Shown here: positions 1-9,266 of the stretch, in pieces
Layout of the letters: each line of letters opens with the position of its first letter
Position numbering within the stretch: the stretch's first letter is position 1
NCBI GenBank assembly: GCA_030849075.1
Contig: JASAOO010003154.1
Location: 1 to 25,592 of the forward strand
Origin: Zelonia costaricensis
Taxonomy: Eukaryota > Euglenozoa > Kinetoplastea > Trypanosomatida > Trypanosomatidae
Direction of reading: 5' to 3'
DNA length: 25,592 bases
The notes under the pieces: generated by a model
Told to the model about the DNA's origin: nothing
Seen by the model: only the letters and a program-made list of their open reading frames with translations
The model's database searches: none
Made by a program: the position numbers and the translations under genes

Positions 1-3000
1 CATCGTGAGTTGCCCTACAACGAGCGGGTGCTGCAACCATTGGAGGGACTCTTGAGCATCACGCCAGCGGAGAATGCTCGGCGGTCGAGAGATGCGGGAG
101 CGGGTTCCTTCCTCGAGCGCAGTCGGACGCGGCGGAGGTGCGACAGTCTGGTGAGAGTTCGCACTGCGCTGATGGACGAAGTGATCCCAATCACCGTGGT
201 AGGCGAGTCGCAAGGCGCGGAGCGTGTTTGCATCGGCGACGGCGTCCGCTGGAGCGCCTTGGGTGCCGTTGCCAGAGGTGCCGTAGCTCGTGTCACCTTC
301 GCTTGCAGGAGCAGGAAGGCGGCTATCGAGGTCTGCGCCGTTCCACGAAGCCCACAGACGAGCGGTCGCGGAACCGGCGTCAACGCGCTCCGGCGCGGAG
401 CCGGCAAAGCCGTCGGACTCGTCTGCCCGATCCGCTGCATCGCTCTCCCCATCCTCGGCACCGGCACTCGGGGAGCACGTTGACGCCCTCCACGGCCGTG
501 TTTCGCAGTCCAGCTGCGCGGCGGTCTGCCACGGCGCATGCCCGTCCTGCGTGAGCCCCCACCGTAGCAGCTCCTTCACCACTTCCACGCACATCGCACT
601 CTGCGCGGTCTGGCTGCGGAGCAGGCGCTCGCCATCGTGTGCGCGACTGGCGCATACCCAGTCGCGACACGCGGTGGAGGTCGACGTGGCGTGCGTGCGC
701 AGCACCTCGTCGACCTCTGCCAACGCGGCCTGCACGTGGTAGTCGGCGGCCGAGAGGCAGTCCGAGTCGGTGAAGATGGCGATGCGCCCCACCGAGTTCC
801 CACCCGAGTGTGGGTCGCGTGGTGGTGTGAGGATACCGAGAATACCGTGTGTAGGACGCGGCCTGGTTGTCGCGGTTCTGACGGAGCTGTGGGGTTCATG
901 TGAAGCTGCGGCGCCGGCGTGTCGTGACGGGTGAGCGTCGACTCCGCCGATGCGCATCGGCGCTACGTCTGCAGCGACCCCACTCAGCTCGTCCCAGTGG
1001 TCCTCCACGAGCGTTGCCGTACCGTCTTGTGACATGCGGCCTCGCTGCGCCTCGACGTCAACGTCGGCGAGGCGGTGCTTGTAGAGGCGACGTTGCTGAC
1101 GAGCCCAACTTGGCTGCACGTTGCACAGCGTGGCTTCACCATCCTGCCACGGCAGACGCGCCATGAAGTCGAGCCGCTCACAGGCGCCCTCGTCTGTGCT
1201 ATTGCTGATGCTCGTGTCTACTGCATCCTTCCAGTTCAGTACGCCGGCGGCGTTGAGCTGCCCGAGGGAGCGGAGCGCGGGGAGCGGCACCGACGTCTTT
1301 GCCGCTCGTGCACCGCCGCCCACGACGAGGCTGCCGTCCAGCACGGTGTGCTCGCTTAGCTGAAGCGGCGCCCCCCACCGTGCAGCCCGCATCAGCCAGC
1401 TCTTCTCGTATTGAGTGTGTGCATGGGACGTGTTGCGTGCTGACGGAGTGGCAGCCTGATGTGCCACGGAGAACTCGCGCAGCCAGCGGTTCCATGACGG
1501 TACATGACACGAGCCGGCGAGGCCGCGGGTTGTGCCGTCAGGCAGGCGCCGCCACGCACGCACAAGTTCGCCGGACTCGTAGCTCGAAGAGAACGAGGGA
1601 GGGGCGGTGCGAGTCGAACCGTCCTCCGCATCAGCCAGCTCCTCCGCTGTACTCACCAATCCAGAGCGGCCGCCTGCACGAGAGCTGCCGTCACCTGTGC
1701 GCTCCCTTGCCGCGTCATCTGCCGTTGCGGCAGAGACGCCGTCTCGCCACCAGTGCATGTGCGCCGCCACATTGAGCTCCGTGAGTTCGTCGCTCTTCTC
1801 TTCCCTCTTCGTCCCTGTCGCAGCCGCTGCGCCGCCACCGGTGTACCAGTCCGTTACGAGCAGCACCATCAGTCCGTCCCGCTGCACGGCGCGGCGAAGG
1901 AGTCGCCGCATGGCGCGCGTGAGCGGCCGCTCCGGGTCGACCACCGCTAACGTGCCGATCCCTTCGAGCACGTCGGTTATGCGCGCCTCCGCTGCTGCTG
2001 CTGCATCGCCCCCTTCTGCCTCGCTGCCGCGCATGTGCAGGAGGGGGAAGGCGTGCACGGCCATGCCCAGCGAGTGGCGCAGGTAGAGGGCCAGCAGGGC
2101 GAGGTTCGTGTGCGGGTGGTCGCCGCCGGCAGTCTCGGCGTAGGCGCGCTGGCGTAGCCGCCCTGGTCGTCCTGTTGCCACTTGCGAGGGAGCGGCGGAC
2201 TCGTGCGGGTCGTCGCCCGCGACGAAGAGGTCCGATGTGGCGGAGGTGGGATTGAACCAGTCGAGGCTCGTGTCGATCAACACGCGCCGCCGCCGCGATG
2301 GTGGAGCCACGACGCGGACGGTAATGGGCAGCGTCACGAGCGGCGCCGCCGTGTGCGCCGCTGCGCCGACCGACACCTGCAGGGCACCGTCAATGTCGAT
2401 GTAGTCGAAGTGTTCGAGGAGGCGCGGGCAGCGGGGTGGGGCGCGCTGCATCGCGTCGCGATTCTTCGGTGTCGTCTCAACTCCACTGTGGCAGCCGGTG
2501 TGACCGCTATCGCTGCGCACGACAGCGTCAGCGTCTCGGCAGCCGTGTTCCATCGTGCTGCAGTTCTCCTCCCCCTCCCGCCCGCGCGCTTGTCCCGCCT
2601 CGACAATCATGTTCACATCCGTGTTCAGGCAGAGGTGCGTCGACGCGGAGGCCGGGACGGCTATGGCGAGGGAGAGGGAGTAGGACGTGGGCGGCAGTCT
2701 CACGCTGGAGGCAGTAGAGGCTGCCGACGAGGGGCTCATGGCCACAGCGTGCACCTCGCTCGTCACGCGCAGGAGGTGCCGCTGGAGCAGCTCCTGCATC
2801 TGTCCAGAGCGGCCCTTCGGTTCCGCGCCACGCTCCTGCTCCTGCAGGGGCTGCGAGAAGATCAACAACGAGGCTGCCTCACCCCCCTTCCGCACGTGGC
2901 CGCGTACGCGCGTGATGCCAAACCTGACGGTGGGGCCGCGCACGGGGGAGCGGGAGGACGATGGGCACAAGTGCAGGGAGACGTTGAAGAGCACCGGCGT

Positions 3001-4761
3001 CGGCGCGCCCGCGTAGACGACCTCGTCCGAGAAGGGCCACCAGTACGCTGCGGATGCGGCTGCACCACCGCCATCGCTCGCGCCGTCGACGTGCTCGCCG
3101 ATGCGCAGCGAGGACGGGATGGCAAACGACGCGCAGGTCGCCTCTGCGTTCGCCACCGCACGCGCGCGTTGCCCGTTTTGGGGTTCGCTCGTGATGGCGG
3201 CCAGGGCTCGCAGCGGCTGCACCTCCCCTGCCCCCTGCGCAAGGATGCTGGCTCGTGAGAGGTGGAGGAAGCGGGTGTAGAGCTGCAGAAGCGGGAGACC
3301 GGCCAGCACGTGGTCGGAGGTGGGTGGCGCCTCAGCGAAGGGCAGCGGCGTGACGGGGAGCGGCGCCGCAGTGCGCAGAAGTGCTGCGCGAACGTGGAGC
3401 GAGTCCTCCAGGCGGTCGAGCCACCGCCGCGTTGTGTTCTGGACGGGGCGGAGAACCGTGGCGGTGACCTCCGCAGCCGGCCCGCGCGCCCCCCGCGCCG
3501 CCTCGAGGCAGAGGGCCACGACTCCCGCCACGATGGGCGTCGCCACGCTCGTGCCGGAAGAGGCACGCAGCTGCAGTGTGGGCAGCCGCCGCATCGACAA
3601 CGACGACACAGCACGACGACGGCTGCGAGGTCCTCTCGCTTCACGCCCGGCATGCCGTCGTTCCGCCCCGTCTGTTGGAACATGGTGAGATGCGCCGATG
3701 CCCTGCACTGCCCACACACGGCGCCCAAGCGCGACGAGGTCAGGCTTCACGCGACCCGCTCCGAGAGGCAGCTCGCGCGTTGTTGGGCCGCGGCCGGAGA
3801 AGGCGGCCACGGACTTGCGCAACGCCAGTGCGTCGTACGCGGTGGCATTGAAGGCGAATGCTCGAGACGGCGATGGCGGGTCCAGCTGCAGGGCACCCAC
3901 GGCGAGGACGCCCGCCACATCCGCCGGACTCTGCACGCTACCGAAGCGCACGCTGTCGGCGTCGTTGCCGGCCGCGGCTACCACCACGACGCCATATTCG
4001 TGCATGAGCTGATAGAGGGCTTTGTGCACGTCAGGGCTGCCAAAGCAGTCCTCGCTGCCGTAGGAGAGGCTAATCACGTCCACCGGACCATCTCGGAAGA
4101 GCTGAGGCGGCTGGCTGGTTGCGTGGCCGTCTCGCAGATGCGCATCGAAGCCCGCATCGGTCTTCTCCTCCGCCCCATCCTTTCCATTGAAGCGCCGTGT
4201 CGCCCATTTCTCTGCGTCGTGCAGCACAAGGTGAAGCGCGCGGGCGAGGTAGCGGCGGTGGGTGCGGCGCTGTCGGTCGAACACGCGAAAGGCATGCACG
4301 GCAGCGTGCGGTGCGAGCCCCACGTACGTGGCGTTGGCGGACGTGTCGTCGTGCGAGGGCAAGACGAGGTTGCCAGCCAGCAAGCTCACGCTGCGTGTGC
4401 CGTGAGCGCAGCCCGCCTCCTCGCACTCAACGCCCGGCACGACACTCGTGCACGCGACGGCGTTGCCGCTGTACTCGGCGACACCGGCGCACAGCCCCGT
4501 GTCCAGCACCGCCACGCGCACCCCGCGCCCCGTGTGACACACGCGATGCAGCACCGAGTCGCTCGACACAGCCGGCACATCGCCATCGATGCCGCGGTGA
4601 GTGGTGCTGAGGCACTGCTCGCCGGAGCGGCCGAGGTAGTACGCGCGTGGGTGGATCGGGGCTGCGGAGGGGCGCGGCGCGGCCGCCGCAGAGGCGACAC
4701 ACGGCGAGGCGAGAAGAAGGGCGAGCAGAGCGAGGAGAAGCGTATGTCCGGTGCACCGCAT
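1..4761 (-). CDS. Site-1 protease-like subtilisin (family S8), 3' end beyond window
   Basis: Secretory-pathway serine endopeptidase related to site-1 protease (SKI-1/MBTPS1). 1,587 codons are visible and the frame is still open at the left edge, so the C-terminus, including any membrane anchor, is missing. The chosen ATG begins a clear signal peptide (basic MRCTGH, then Leu/Ala core to about residue 24); no in-frame ATG was found just upstream. Catalytic residues are all present: Asp87 in VAVLDTG, His120 in AHGT, oxyanion Asn266 in AAGND, Ser405 in GTSVATP. The stretch GRVKPDLV near residue 337 is typical of S1P. Similarity to S1P continues far past the catalytic domain: WWPF at 574-577, GGDHPHTN near 880, a DWY motif (Trp972) and TDSDCL ending at 1336. 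This excludes a generic subtilase. Odd points are only about 55 residues between signal peptide and catalytic core, and a basic insert at about 355-400. A candidate splice acceptor lies 98 nt upstream. The natural substrate cannot be read from the sequence. Leishmania genomes are known to carry more than one S8 subtilase. Confidence 0.9.
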   Translation of the reverse strand, partial: MRCTGHTLLLALLALLLASPCVASAAAAPRPSAAPIHPRAYYLGRSGEQCLSTTHRGIDGDVPAVSSDSVLHRVCHTGRGVRVAVLDTGLCAGVAEYSGNAVACTSVVPGVECEEAGCAHGTRSVSLLAGNLVLPSHDDTSANATYVGLAPHAAVHAFRVFDRQRRTHRRYLARALHLVLHDAEKWATRRFNGKDGAEEKTDAGFDAHLRDGHATSQPPQLFRDGPVDVISLSYGSEDCFGSPDVHKALYQLMHEYGVVVVAAAGNDADSVRFGSVQSPADVAGVLAVGALQLDPPSPSRAFAFNATAYDALALRKSVAAFSGRGPTTRELPLGAGRVKPDLVALGRRVWAVQGIGASHHVPTDGAERRHAGREARGPRSRRRAVSSLSMRRLPTLQLRASSGTSVATPIVAGVVALCLEAARGARGPAAEVTATVLRPVQNTTRRWLDRLEDSLHVRAALLRTAAPLPVTPLPFAEAPPTSDHVLAGLPLLQLYTRFLHLSRASILAQGAGEVQPLRALAAITSEPQNGQRARAVANAEATCASFAIPSSLRIGEHVDGASDGGGAAASAAYWWPFSDEVVYAGAPTPVLFNVSLHLCPSSSRSPVRGPTVRFGITRVRGHVRKGGEAASLLIFSQPLQEQERGAEPKGRSGQMQELLQRHLLRVTSEVHAVAMSPSSAASTASSVRLPPTSYSLSLAIAVPASASTHLCLNTDVNMIVEAGQARGREGEENCSTMEHGCRDADAVVRSDSGHTGCHSGVETTPKNRDAMQRAPPRCPRLLEHFDYIDIDGALQVSVGAAAHTAAPLVTLPITVRVVAPPSRRRRVLIDTSLDWFNPTSATSDLFVAGDDPHESAAPSQVATGRPGRLRQRAYAETAGGDHPHTNLALLALYLRHSLGMAVHAFPLLHMRGSEAEGGDAAAAAEARITDVLEGIGTLAVVDPERPLTRAMRRLLRRAVQRDGLMVLLVTDWYTGGGAAAATGTKREEKSDELTELNVAAHMHWWRDGVSAATADDAARERTGDGSSRAGGRSGLVSTAEELADAEDGSTRTAPPSFSSSYESGELVRAWRRLPDGTTRGLAGSCHVPSWNRWLREFSVAHQAATPSARNTSHAHTQYEKSWLMRAARWGAPLQLSEHTVLDGSLVVGGGARAAKTSVPLPALRSLGQLNAAGVLNWKDAVDTSISNSTDEGACERLDFMARLPWQDGEATLCNVQPSWARQQRRLYKHRLADVDVEAQRGRMSQDGTATLVEDHWDELSGVAADVAPMRIGGVDAHPSRHAGAAASHEPHSSVRTATTRPRPTHGILGILTPPRDPHSGGNSVGRIAIFTDSDCLSAADYHVQAALAEVDEVLRTHATSTSTACRDWVCASRAHDGERLLRSQTAQSAMCVEVVKELLRWGLTQDGHAPWQTAAQLDCETRPWRASTCSPSAGAEDGESDAADRADESDGFAGSAPERVDAGSATARLWASWNGADLDSRLPAPASEGDTSYGTSGNGTQGAPADAVADANTLRALRLAYHGDWDHFVHQRSANSHQTVAPPPRPTALEEGTRSRISRPPSILRWRDAQESLQWLQHPLVVGQLTM

Positions 4762-4859
4762 CCTTGGGAGTGGGAGGGAGTGGTGCCGATGTGAAGACAA
4801 CTGTGCTGCCCTGCCGCCCCCCCCGCTGCACGGCGCTGCGCTGTCCTGAATGGCGCGGA

Positions 4860-4946
4860 CTGTGGATTGCGGAAGGCAGGAGCAAGTTGGGAATGGGAAG
4901 GAAGTGAGACGAGCGTGACGGGATGAGGCAACAGAGAGAGAGAGCG
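4860..4946 (-). promoter_or_regulatory. Candidate trans-splice acceptor for the S1P-like gene
   Basis: On the minus strand a CT-repeat and pyrimidine-rich stretch runs from 4946 down to an AG at 4861-4860, ending in CCGCAATCCACAG. There is no other AG within it. The spliced leader would join at 4859, leaving a 98-nt 5' leader before the ATG at 4761. Inferred from the trypanosomatid rule (polypyrimidine tract, then first AG). Confidence 0.6.
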
Positions 4947-5199
4947 CGGGCGGGCGCGCGCTGGAGCTTGATGCGGTGCTTAGATCCTCAGGGCTGAGGA
5001 CAACGCCGTAGCCGGCCACACCGCTGACGCCGTCGTGCCTCCCCACCCCCCTTTTGCTCGCGTGTGGGCGGGTGTGGGCGTCTGCGCGTGAGTGGCAGGC
5101 CGGCAAGTTTATGCTCTGCGTCGCAGGCTGGTTTGCCTTCCGAGTTGATGTCATCGTTGTTTGAGTTCTGCGCTTCTCGTGAGCGTGCCGCGGAGCATG

Positions 5200-5228
5200 C
5201 ACACACACACACACACAGACACACACAC
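5200..5228. repeat. CA/TG dinucleotide microsatellite
   Basis: Near-perfect CA repeat of about 29 bases, interrupted once by AGAC. It lies in the presumed 3' UTR of the DUF5522-like gene. Confidence 0.9.
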
Positions 5229-5347
5229 TGCATCTGCGACGGCACTCTGCAGTTCGTGGTGTGCGCGCACGACCCCTCACAAATGCCAGCCCCGGACCGT
5301 CCCGCACCCGTTAGCTGTGCAGCCGCCTCGCGGTATTCGATCAAGGC

Positions 5348-8300
5348 TTACAGGGCGGCGTAGTCGAGATAGGTGAAGCGCTCCAGCGACGCCTCGTGCC
5401 GACGCAGCAGCTCCTCCACGTCTGCGTCCGCATCCACCCAGTCCGGCTCCACCTCCGTGACCCTCGCCGCGGCACCGCCGTCGCGCTCTGCTGCACCGCA
5501 GCTTCCGACGAGCGGCCGGCGGTCACGGTCGTGGTGCACGTGCTGGCGACTCGCGTGGCGGCGCTGCTGCCGAGCGTGAGGACGTGGGCTGCCCCCACCG
5601 GCACCAGCACCGCCCCACGCGAGCAGCTCCCGCAGCGAATTCACCTGCACGACGAGGCCCGCCGTGTTGCGCGTGGCGGTGGACGGGTACATGGACAGCG
5701 CGGCGGAGCGGAGGAGGAGACTCCGCTGCTGCTGCTCGGCCTCATCGTTGTCGTCCTCGTCGTCGTCGTCCGAGAACGAGGCGGCGGACACCGACGAGGT
5801 GGCGGAGGCGGGGCTGCGCACCTCCACGTGCTGGTCACGACCCCGTCGCACACCACCACCACCAGCACCGGCTCCGTCGATCCTCCTGCCGCCGCTTCTT
5901 TGCGGTGGCGTGGACGCGAGCTCCGCGGCGAGGAGGAGGCCGTTCGACGACGGACGCGGCGTCGACAGGGGCCCGAGCCCATCCTCCGCGTCGAGCTCGG
6001 CCAATACACGCAGCGTGTCAGGGTCGTCCGCGTCGGACGAGCTTGCATCGCTGCCGCAGTCTCGTCCGCCACCACCGCCGCTGCCACTCAGCTCCGCGAC
6101 CCACCCGCGACGCCCGCGCTGTCGACGTGCGTGTCGGGTGCGTGAGCGAGGTGCTTCCTGTGGCCCAGACCCACCCCCAACTCGCTCCTCCGCACCTACA
6201 CCACCACCACCACCGGTACTGTACACCAGGTGGCGCTGCATGCGCTGGCAGCCCTCCCCGTGTGGGCAGTGCGCACATGCCTCGCCGTAGCAGTGCGGCA
6301 GCCGGCTGAGGAAGAGCGAGGTGAAAACCAGGCAGCCTGTGTGTGGGTCCTGGTAGCAGCTCCGCCCCCGCTCCACTGCGAGGCGATTCATCTCGTGGGC
6401 GTGGGCGTAGTACGGCAGGCGCAGGAGGTCGGCCGCGGAAGACGGGGCCAGCTCGGTAATAGCGAAGGGCCGCGTGTCGGTGTAGCGGGCGAGGAGCGGG
6501 TTGCCGGGGCTCTGGAAGCCCAGCACGGGGGCTCCCGCCGCCGCTGTCGGCGTCGCGGTGCTTCGATGCGAGGTCGATGGGGCAGCGAGGACGGCCGCGG
6601 TGAGCCGCGCCACGGTGCGGTTCGCGAAGGGGTCCGCCGCCGCCGCTGCTGCAGCACCACCCGCCGCGGCAATCGCAGTCGGTGCACCGGGCTGGCCGGC
6701 GCTACCGCCGGCGCCGCCGTGGGGCCCGGCGTGCGCGTGCGTGTCATCTCCGTCGTCCTCGTCCGTCGCGTCGCCGTGAAGGAAAGCGGCGTCCTCGTCC
6801 TCCTCCTCGTCCTCGCCCACTACGGAGAGGCTGACGGACGACGAGGAGGAGGATGTGCTGGTGCTGGTGCTGCTGCGACTGCTGCGGGGCGAGTCGGGAC
6901 TGTGCGGTGTTGCGGGACGTGCAGCCGCCACAGGAGTGACGCTGTCAGGCAGTGTAGCTGTGAGGCGTGCTGGCGTGGCTGGATCGAAGCCGCCTGATGC
7001 GTTGGCCTTCACTGGCGCAGCGACGGCAGCTGCGGCGGGCAAGGCAAGCCGGCGACGGGGCGCCGTGGCCGCCACGCCGTTGTCGTCCTCTGTCGCCAAG
7101 CCGTTCATGCAGTCGAGAGAGGTGAGGGCCGCCGCTGCCGTGCTCGGTGGGACTGCCGCGGCAGCAGTCGGCGGTACGTTGGGGGGTGGGGGCAGGGAGG
7201 CCGCGTTCAGAGCGCCATGGCGAGCCCTCATCTCGACATTCCCGAGCTGCTCCCCATCCGAAGGGCGCGGTGGCGGCTGAGGTCGCTCTCGGCGCCGCGT
7301 CAGGGCGATGGGCCGGCTGCCTTGCAGCTGCTGCACGAAGCGCAGCGCCACCGACGCTTCGCCACGCGTCAGCGCGTGCTGACGCAGACGCGTGCGCTTG
7401 CTCGGCGACGCGGACGCCGCTGCGGCGGGTGCGTAGGTGGTGGTTGCGCGGCCACGGGGCTGATCCCGCCCCACGGCCACCTCGAGCGCAACCGCGGCAT
7501 CGCCAGCCCGAGCTGCCACAAGCCTCTCCGTGCCCCGCTGCTGTCCGTCAGGGCCGCGGTGGGGGCAGTGACGCTCGCGCTGGTGGTGGCAGCCGAGAAG
7601 TTGGTGCAGCCCGTGTGCCCACGTCGCCACCTCCGGGTCCTGCATCGCCGCCGCGGCTGACATCGTAGACGCAGACGCGGCTGCTGCGGCCAAGACGGCG
7701 TCCAGCGTCGGGAAGCTGGACACGGGGGTGCCGGGCTGCTGGTGGGCCATGAGGGCCAGCTGCGTGTAAGCCGTCACGAGCATCTCGCGCTGCCGCAGCG
7801 CCTCTGCGGTGGCCACAATGTCGTTCGAAGCCGGATCCTGGTAGTTCGCGTAGCCGAGCCGGGTCGCCTCGCGGTGCAGCACGTCGCGGAGCTCGTACAG
7901 GGGGTGCTCGCGGTAGAGCGCGGCAAGGCGGCGGGCGACGGCGTCGGGTTGCAGCGGGGGCGCCGCTGTAGGGGAGCCCGCGAAGCTGGGCGGCCGCGTA
8001 GTGGGGGCGGCAGCAGGGGGGCGTAGGATGGGAAGGGAGGGCGGGGAGAGCGGGGGCGCATGTGGTGGCGGCGGCGGCGATGCGATGGCGGCCGCGCTGC
8101 CAGGGCCTGGGTCGCGCTCCGGTGCGGCGCGTGCCGCCCCTTCCGCTGCCGCGCTGTGACCGGCGAAGGGGGCGAGGCCGATGGCGCTGCCGGCGGCCTC
8201 CTCGCGGTACCGCAGCAGCGCGGCCTCGTCGTTCAGCAGACCCGCTCGCACGAGGGTGGCGAGGGAGAGGGGGGCGCTGTAGAGCAGCTGGAAGAGGTGC

Positions 8301-8419
8301 AAGGCGATCTCCTCAAGGCCGACGGGCGCGTTGGGCCGCGGCGCGGCGGCTGCCGTCGTGGACGCCGGCGAGGTAGGGTAGAATTGGGAGGCCCCGAACA
8401 GTGGGGAGGTGAGAAGCAT
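5348..8419 (-). CDS. Conserved hypothetical protein with Cys-rich DUF5522-like motif
   Basis: 1,023 residues from the ATG at 8419. The frame is open to another ATG at 8593 (58 residues more), but a strong splice acceptor at 8446-8445 lies between them, so the shorter form is chosen. The one recognisable element is at about residues 660-724: CYQDPHTGCLVFT followed by Cys710, Cys715, Cys718 and Cys724 in a CYGEACAHCPHG context. This resembles DUF5522, a short family of unknown function with a YxDPxTGxxVFT strand and a CCGxxCRHCPY-type cluster; the cysteines could bind metal. A related segment, GYANYQDPASNDIVAT, occurs at about 189-204 without the cysteines. The rest is largely low complexity: Ala/Pro-rich N-terminus (about 90-160), Ser-rich and Asp/Glu-rich tracts at about 510-560 and 877-896, and Gly/Arg-rich linkers. 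No signal peptide or membrane segment is obvious. Molecular function is unknown. The reading frame is secure; the domain assignment is by eye. Confidence 0.85.
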   Translation of the reverse strand: MLLTSPLFGASQFYPTSPASTTAAAAPRPNAPVGLEEIALHLFQLLYSAPLSLATLVRAGLLNDEAALLRYREEAAGSAIGLAPFAGHSAAAEGAARAAPERDPGPGSAAAIASPPPPPHAPPLSPPSLPILRPPAAAPTTRPPSFAGSPTAAPPLQPDAVARRLAALYREHPLYELRDVLHREATRLGYANYQDPASNDIVATAEALRQREMLVTAYTQLALMAHQQPGTPVSSFPTLDAVLAAAAASASTMSAAAAMQDPEVATWAHGLHQLLGCHHQRERHCPHRGPDGQQRGTERLVAARAGDAAVALEVAVGRDQPRGRATTTYAPAAAASASPSKRTRLRQHALTRGEASVALRFVQQLQGSRPIALTRRRERPQPPPRPSDGEQLGNVEMRARHGALNAASLPPPPNVPPTAAAAVPPSTAAAALTSLDCMNGLATEDDNGVAATAPRRRLALPAAAAVAAPVKANASGGFDPATPARLTATLPDSVTPVAAARPATPHSPDSPRSSRSSTSTSTSSSSSSVSLSVVGEDEEEDEDAAFLHGDATDEDDGDDTHAHAGPHGGAGGSAGQPGAPTAIAAAGGAAAAAAADPFANRTVARLTAAVLAAPSTSHRSTATPTAAAGAPVLGFQSPGNPLLARYTDTRPFAITELAPSSAADLLRLPYYAHAHEMNRLAVERGRSCYQDPHTGCLVFTSLFLSRLPHCYGEACAHCPHGEGCQRMQRHLVYSTGGGGGVGAEERVGGGSGPQEAPRSRTRHARRQRGRRGWVAELSGSGGGGGRDCGSDASSSDADDPDTLRVLAELDAEDGLGPLSTPRPSSNGLLLAAELASTPPQRSGGRRIDGAGAGGGGVRRGRDQHVEVRSPASATSSVSAASFSDDDDEDDNDEAEQQQRSLLLRSAALSMYPSTATRNTAGLVVQVNSLRELLAWGGAGAGGGSPRPHARQQRRHASRQHVHHDRDRRPLVGSCGAAERDGGAAARVTEVEPDWVDADADVEELLRRHEASLERFTYLDYAAL

Positions 8420-8444
8420 GGCAGTAGACACCGCAGACGGCGCA

Positions 8445-8482
8445 CTGGGTGGGGCGGAGGGTGAGGGTGAGAGAGAGACACG
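8445..8482 (-). promoter_or_regulatory. Candidate trans-splice acceptor for the DUF5522-like gene
   Basis: Minus-strand CTCTCTCTCACCCTCACC continues as a C-rich tract and ends in CCCACCCAG, with the AG at 8446-8445. This is 25 nt before the ATG at 8419 and supports that start over the upstream in-frame ATG at 8593. A second pyrimidine tract lies at about 8505-8535. Confidence 0.65.
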
Positions 8483-8863
8483 CCAACCGGGCAAGTGACC
8501 ATCAGGAGGAGAAAAGAGACAGAGACAGAGAGGTGGAGTGTGTGTCGTAGCGCCGAGCGGCGTAGAGGGAGGACAGCAACGGACGAGGTGCATTGTGCGT
8601 GCGCGCGTGTGTAGGGAGATGTGGACGAGACGCGTCTGCGAAGTCGGTGTAGCAACCCGTCTCTCCTGTTTGACCTTTCGTCAACACAAAGACCTGCGTG
8701 GGTCTGCGTTGGTGGAGTGTCAAAGGGGGGGGGGGAGGAGAGACGGGGAGCGGGCGGCAGGTGCTCGCACACCTCCGCATCCCCCAACGGCGTTCTTCAT
8801 CTTCTTCCTTTGGTTCGCGGAAACTCGAGTGCGTGTGCGCGTGCACGTAGCCATTGTACAGGT

Positions 8864-8889
8864 TTGTGTGTGTGTGCGTGTGTGTGTGT
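8864..8889. repeat. TG dinucleotide microsatellite
   Basis: TG repeat with one internal CG interruption, on the plus strand within the spacer. Confidence 0.85.
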
Positions 8890-9266
8890 AAAGCAGACAC
8901 CGGGCTCACGTGTGCGAGAAGAGGGGAGAGGTCGTGCATGCCACGCAAAGACGGAGAGGCGCACAGCCGTCGCCCCGGGGGGGGGGGGATCGCGCAACAA
9001 CGCACCCCGCACAGCACTTCTCCCTTCCCCACTTTCCCCCCCGCCTCCGTCCTCACATGAGCTCCGTCTCGTTGCGGCGAAATCAATCACACACACGTAC
9101 ACCCACGTACACGCAGCGCAACGCTTCTCTCTTCCTAGTGTACATCAAGGCAATCCCGGAAGCGGCAGCAGCACCAGCAGCGGCAGCCCAGACGTGGTGA
9201 GCTGGTTTCTTGGACCGGAGCTGCGTCTGCGCGGCGGCGGTGGCGCACACCGCTCGTCTGCCTTCC

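Larger units (their letters stand above)
4762..5347 (-). other. Intergenic spacer between S1P-like and DUF5522-like genes
   Basis: 586 bases with no credible gene. It should hold the 3' UTR of the DUF5522-like gene and the 5' leader of the S1P-like gene. Visible content is a CA repeat at 5200-5228, a short near-palindrome at 4985-5000 (seven-base arms) and the splice acceptor region at 4860-4946. Confidence 0.7.
8420..9266 (-). other. Intergenic spacer between DUF5522-like and NME5-like genes
   Basis: 847 bases, presumed 3' UTR of the NME5-like gene plus the leader of the DUF5522-like gene. It holds a TG repeat at 8864-8889, a run of 12 G at 8977-8988 and pyrimidine tracts (minus strand) at about 8460-8535. 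No coding region with recognisable composition was found. Confidence 0.7.

Noticed and set aside
2182..3258. 358-codon plus-strand open frame
   Set aside because: Also antisense to the S1P-like gene; composition is Arg/His/Val-rich with no family motif.
3262..4794. 510-codon plus-strand open frame
   Set aside because: Antisense to the S1P-like gene, whose minus-strand frame carries the whole catalytic tetrad and long-range family similarity. High GC with few stops makes such shadows common.
4985..5000. Near-palindrome TCCTCAGGGCTGAGGA
   Set aside because: Seven-base arms with a two-base centre are expected by chance in a window this size, and nothing nearby gives it a role.
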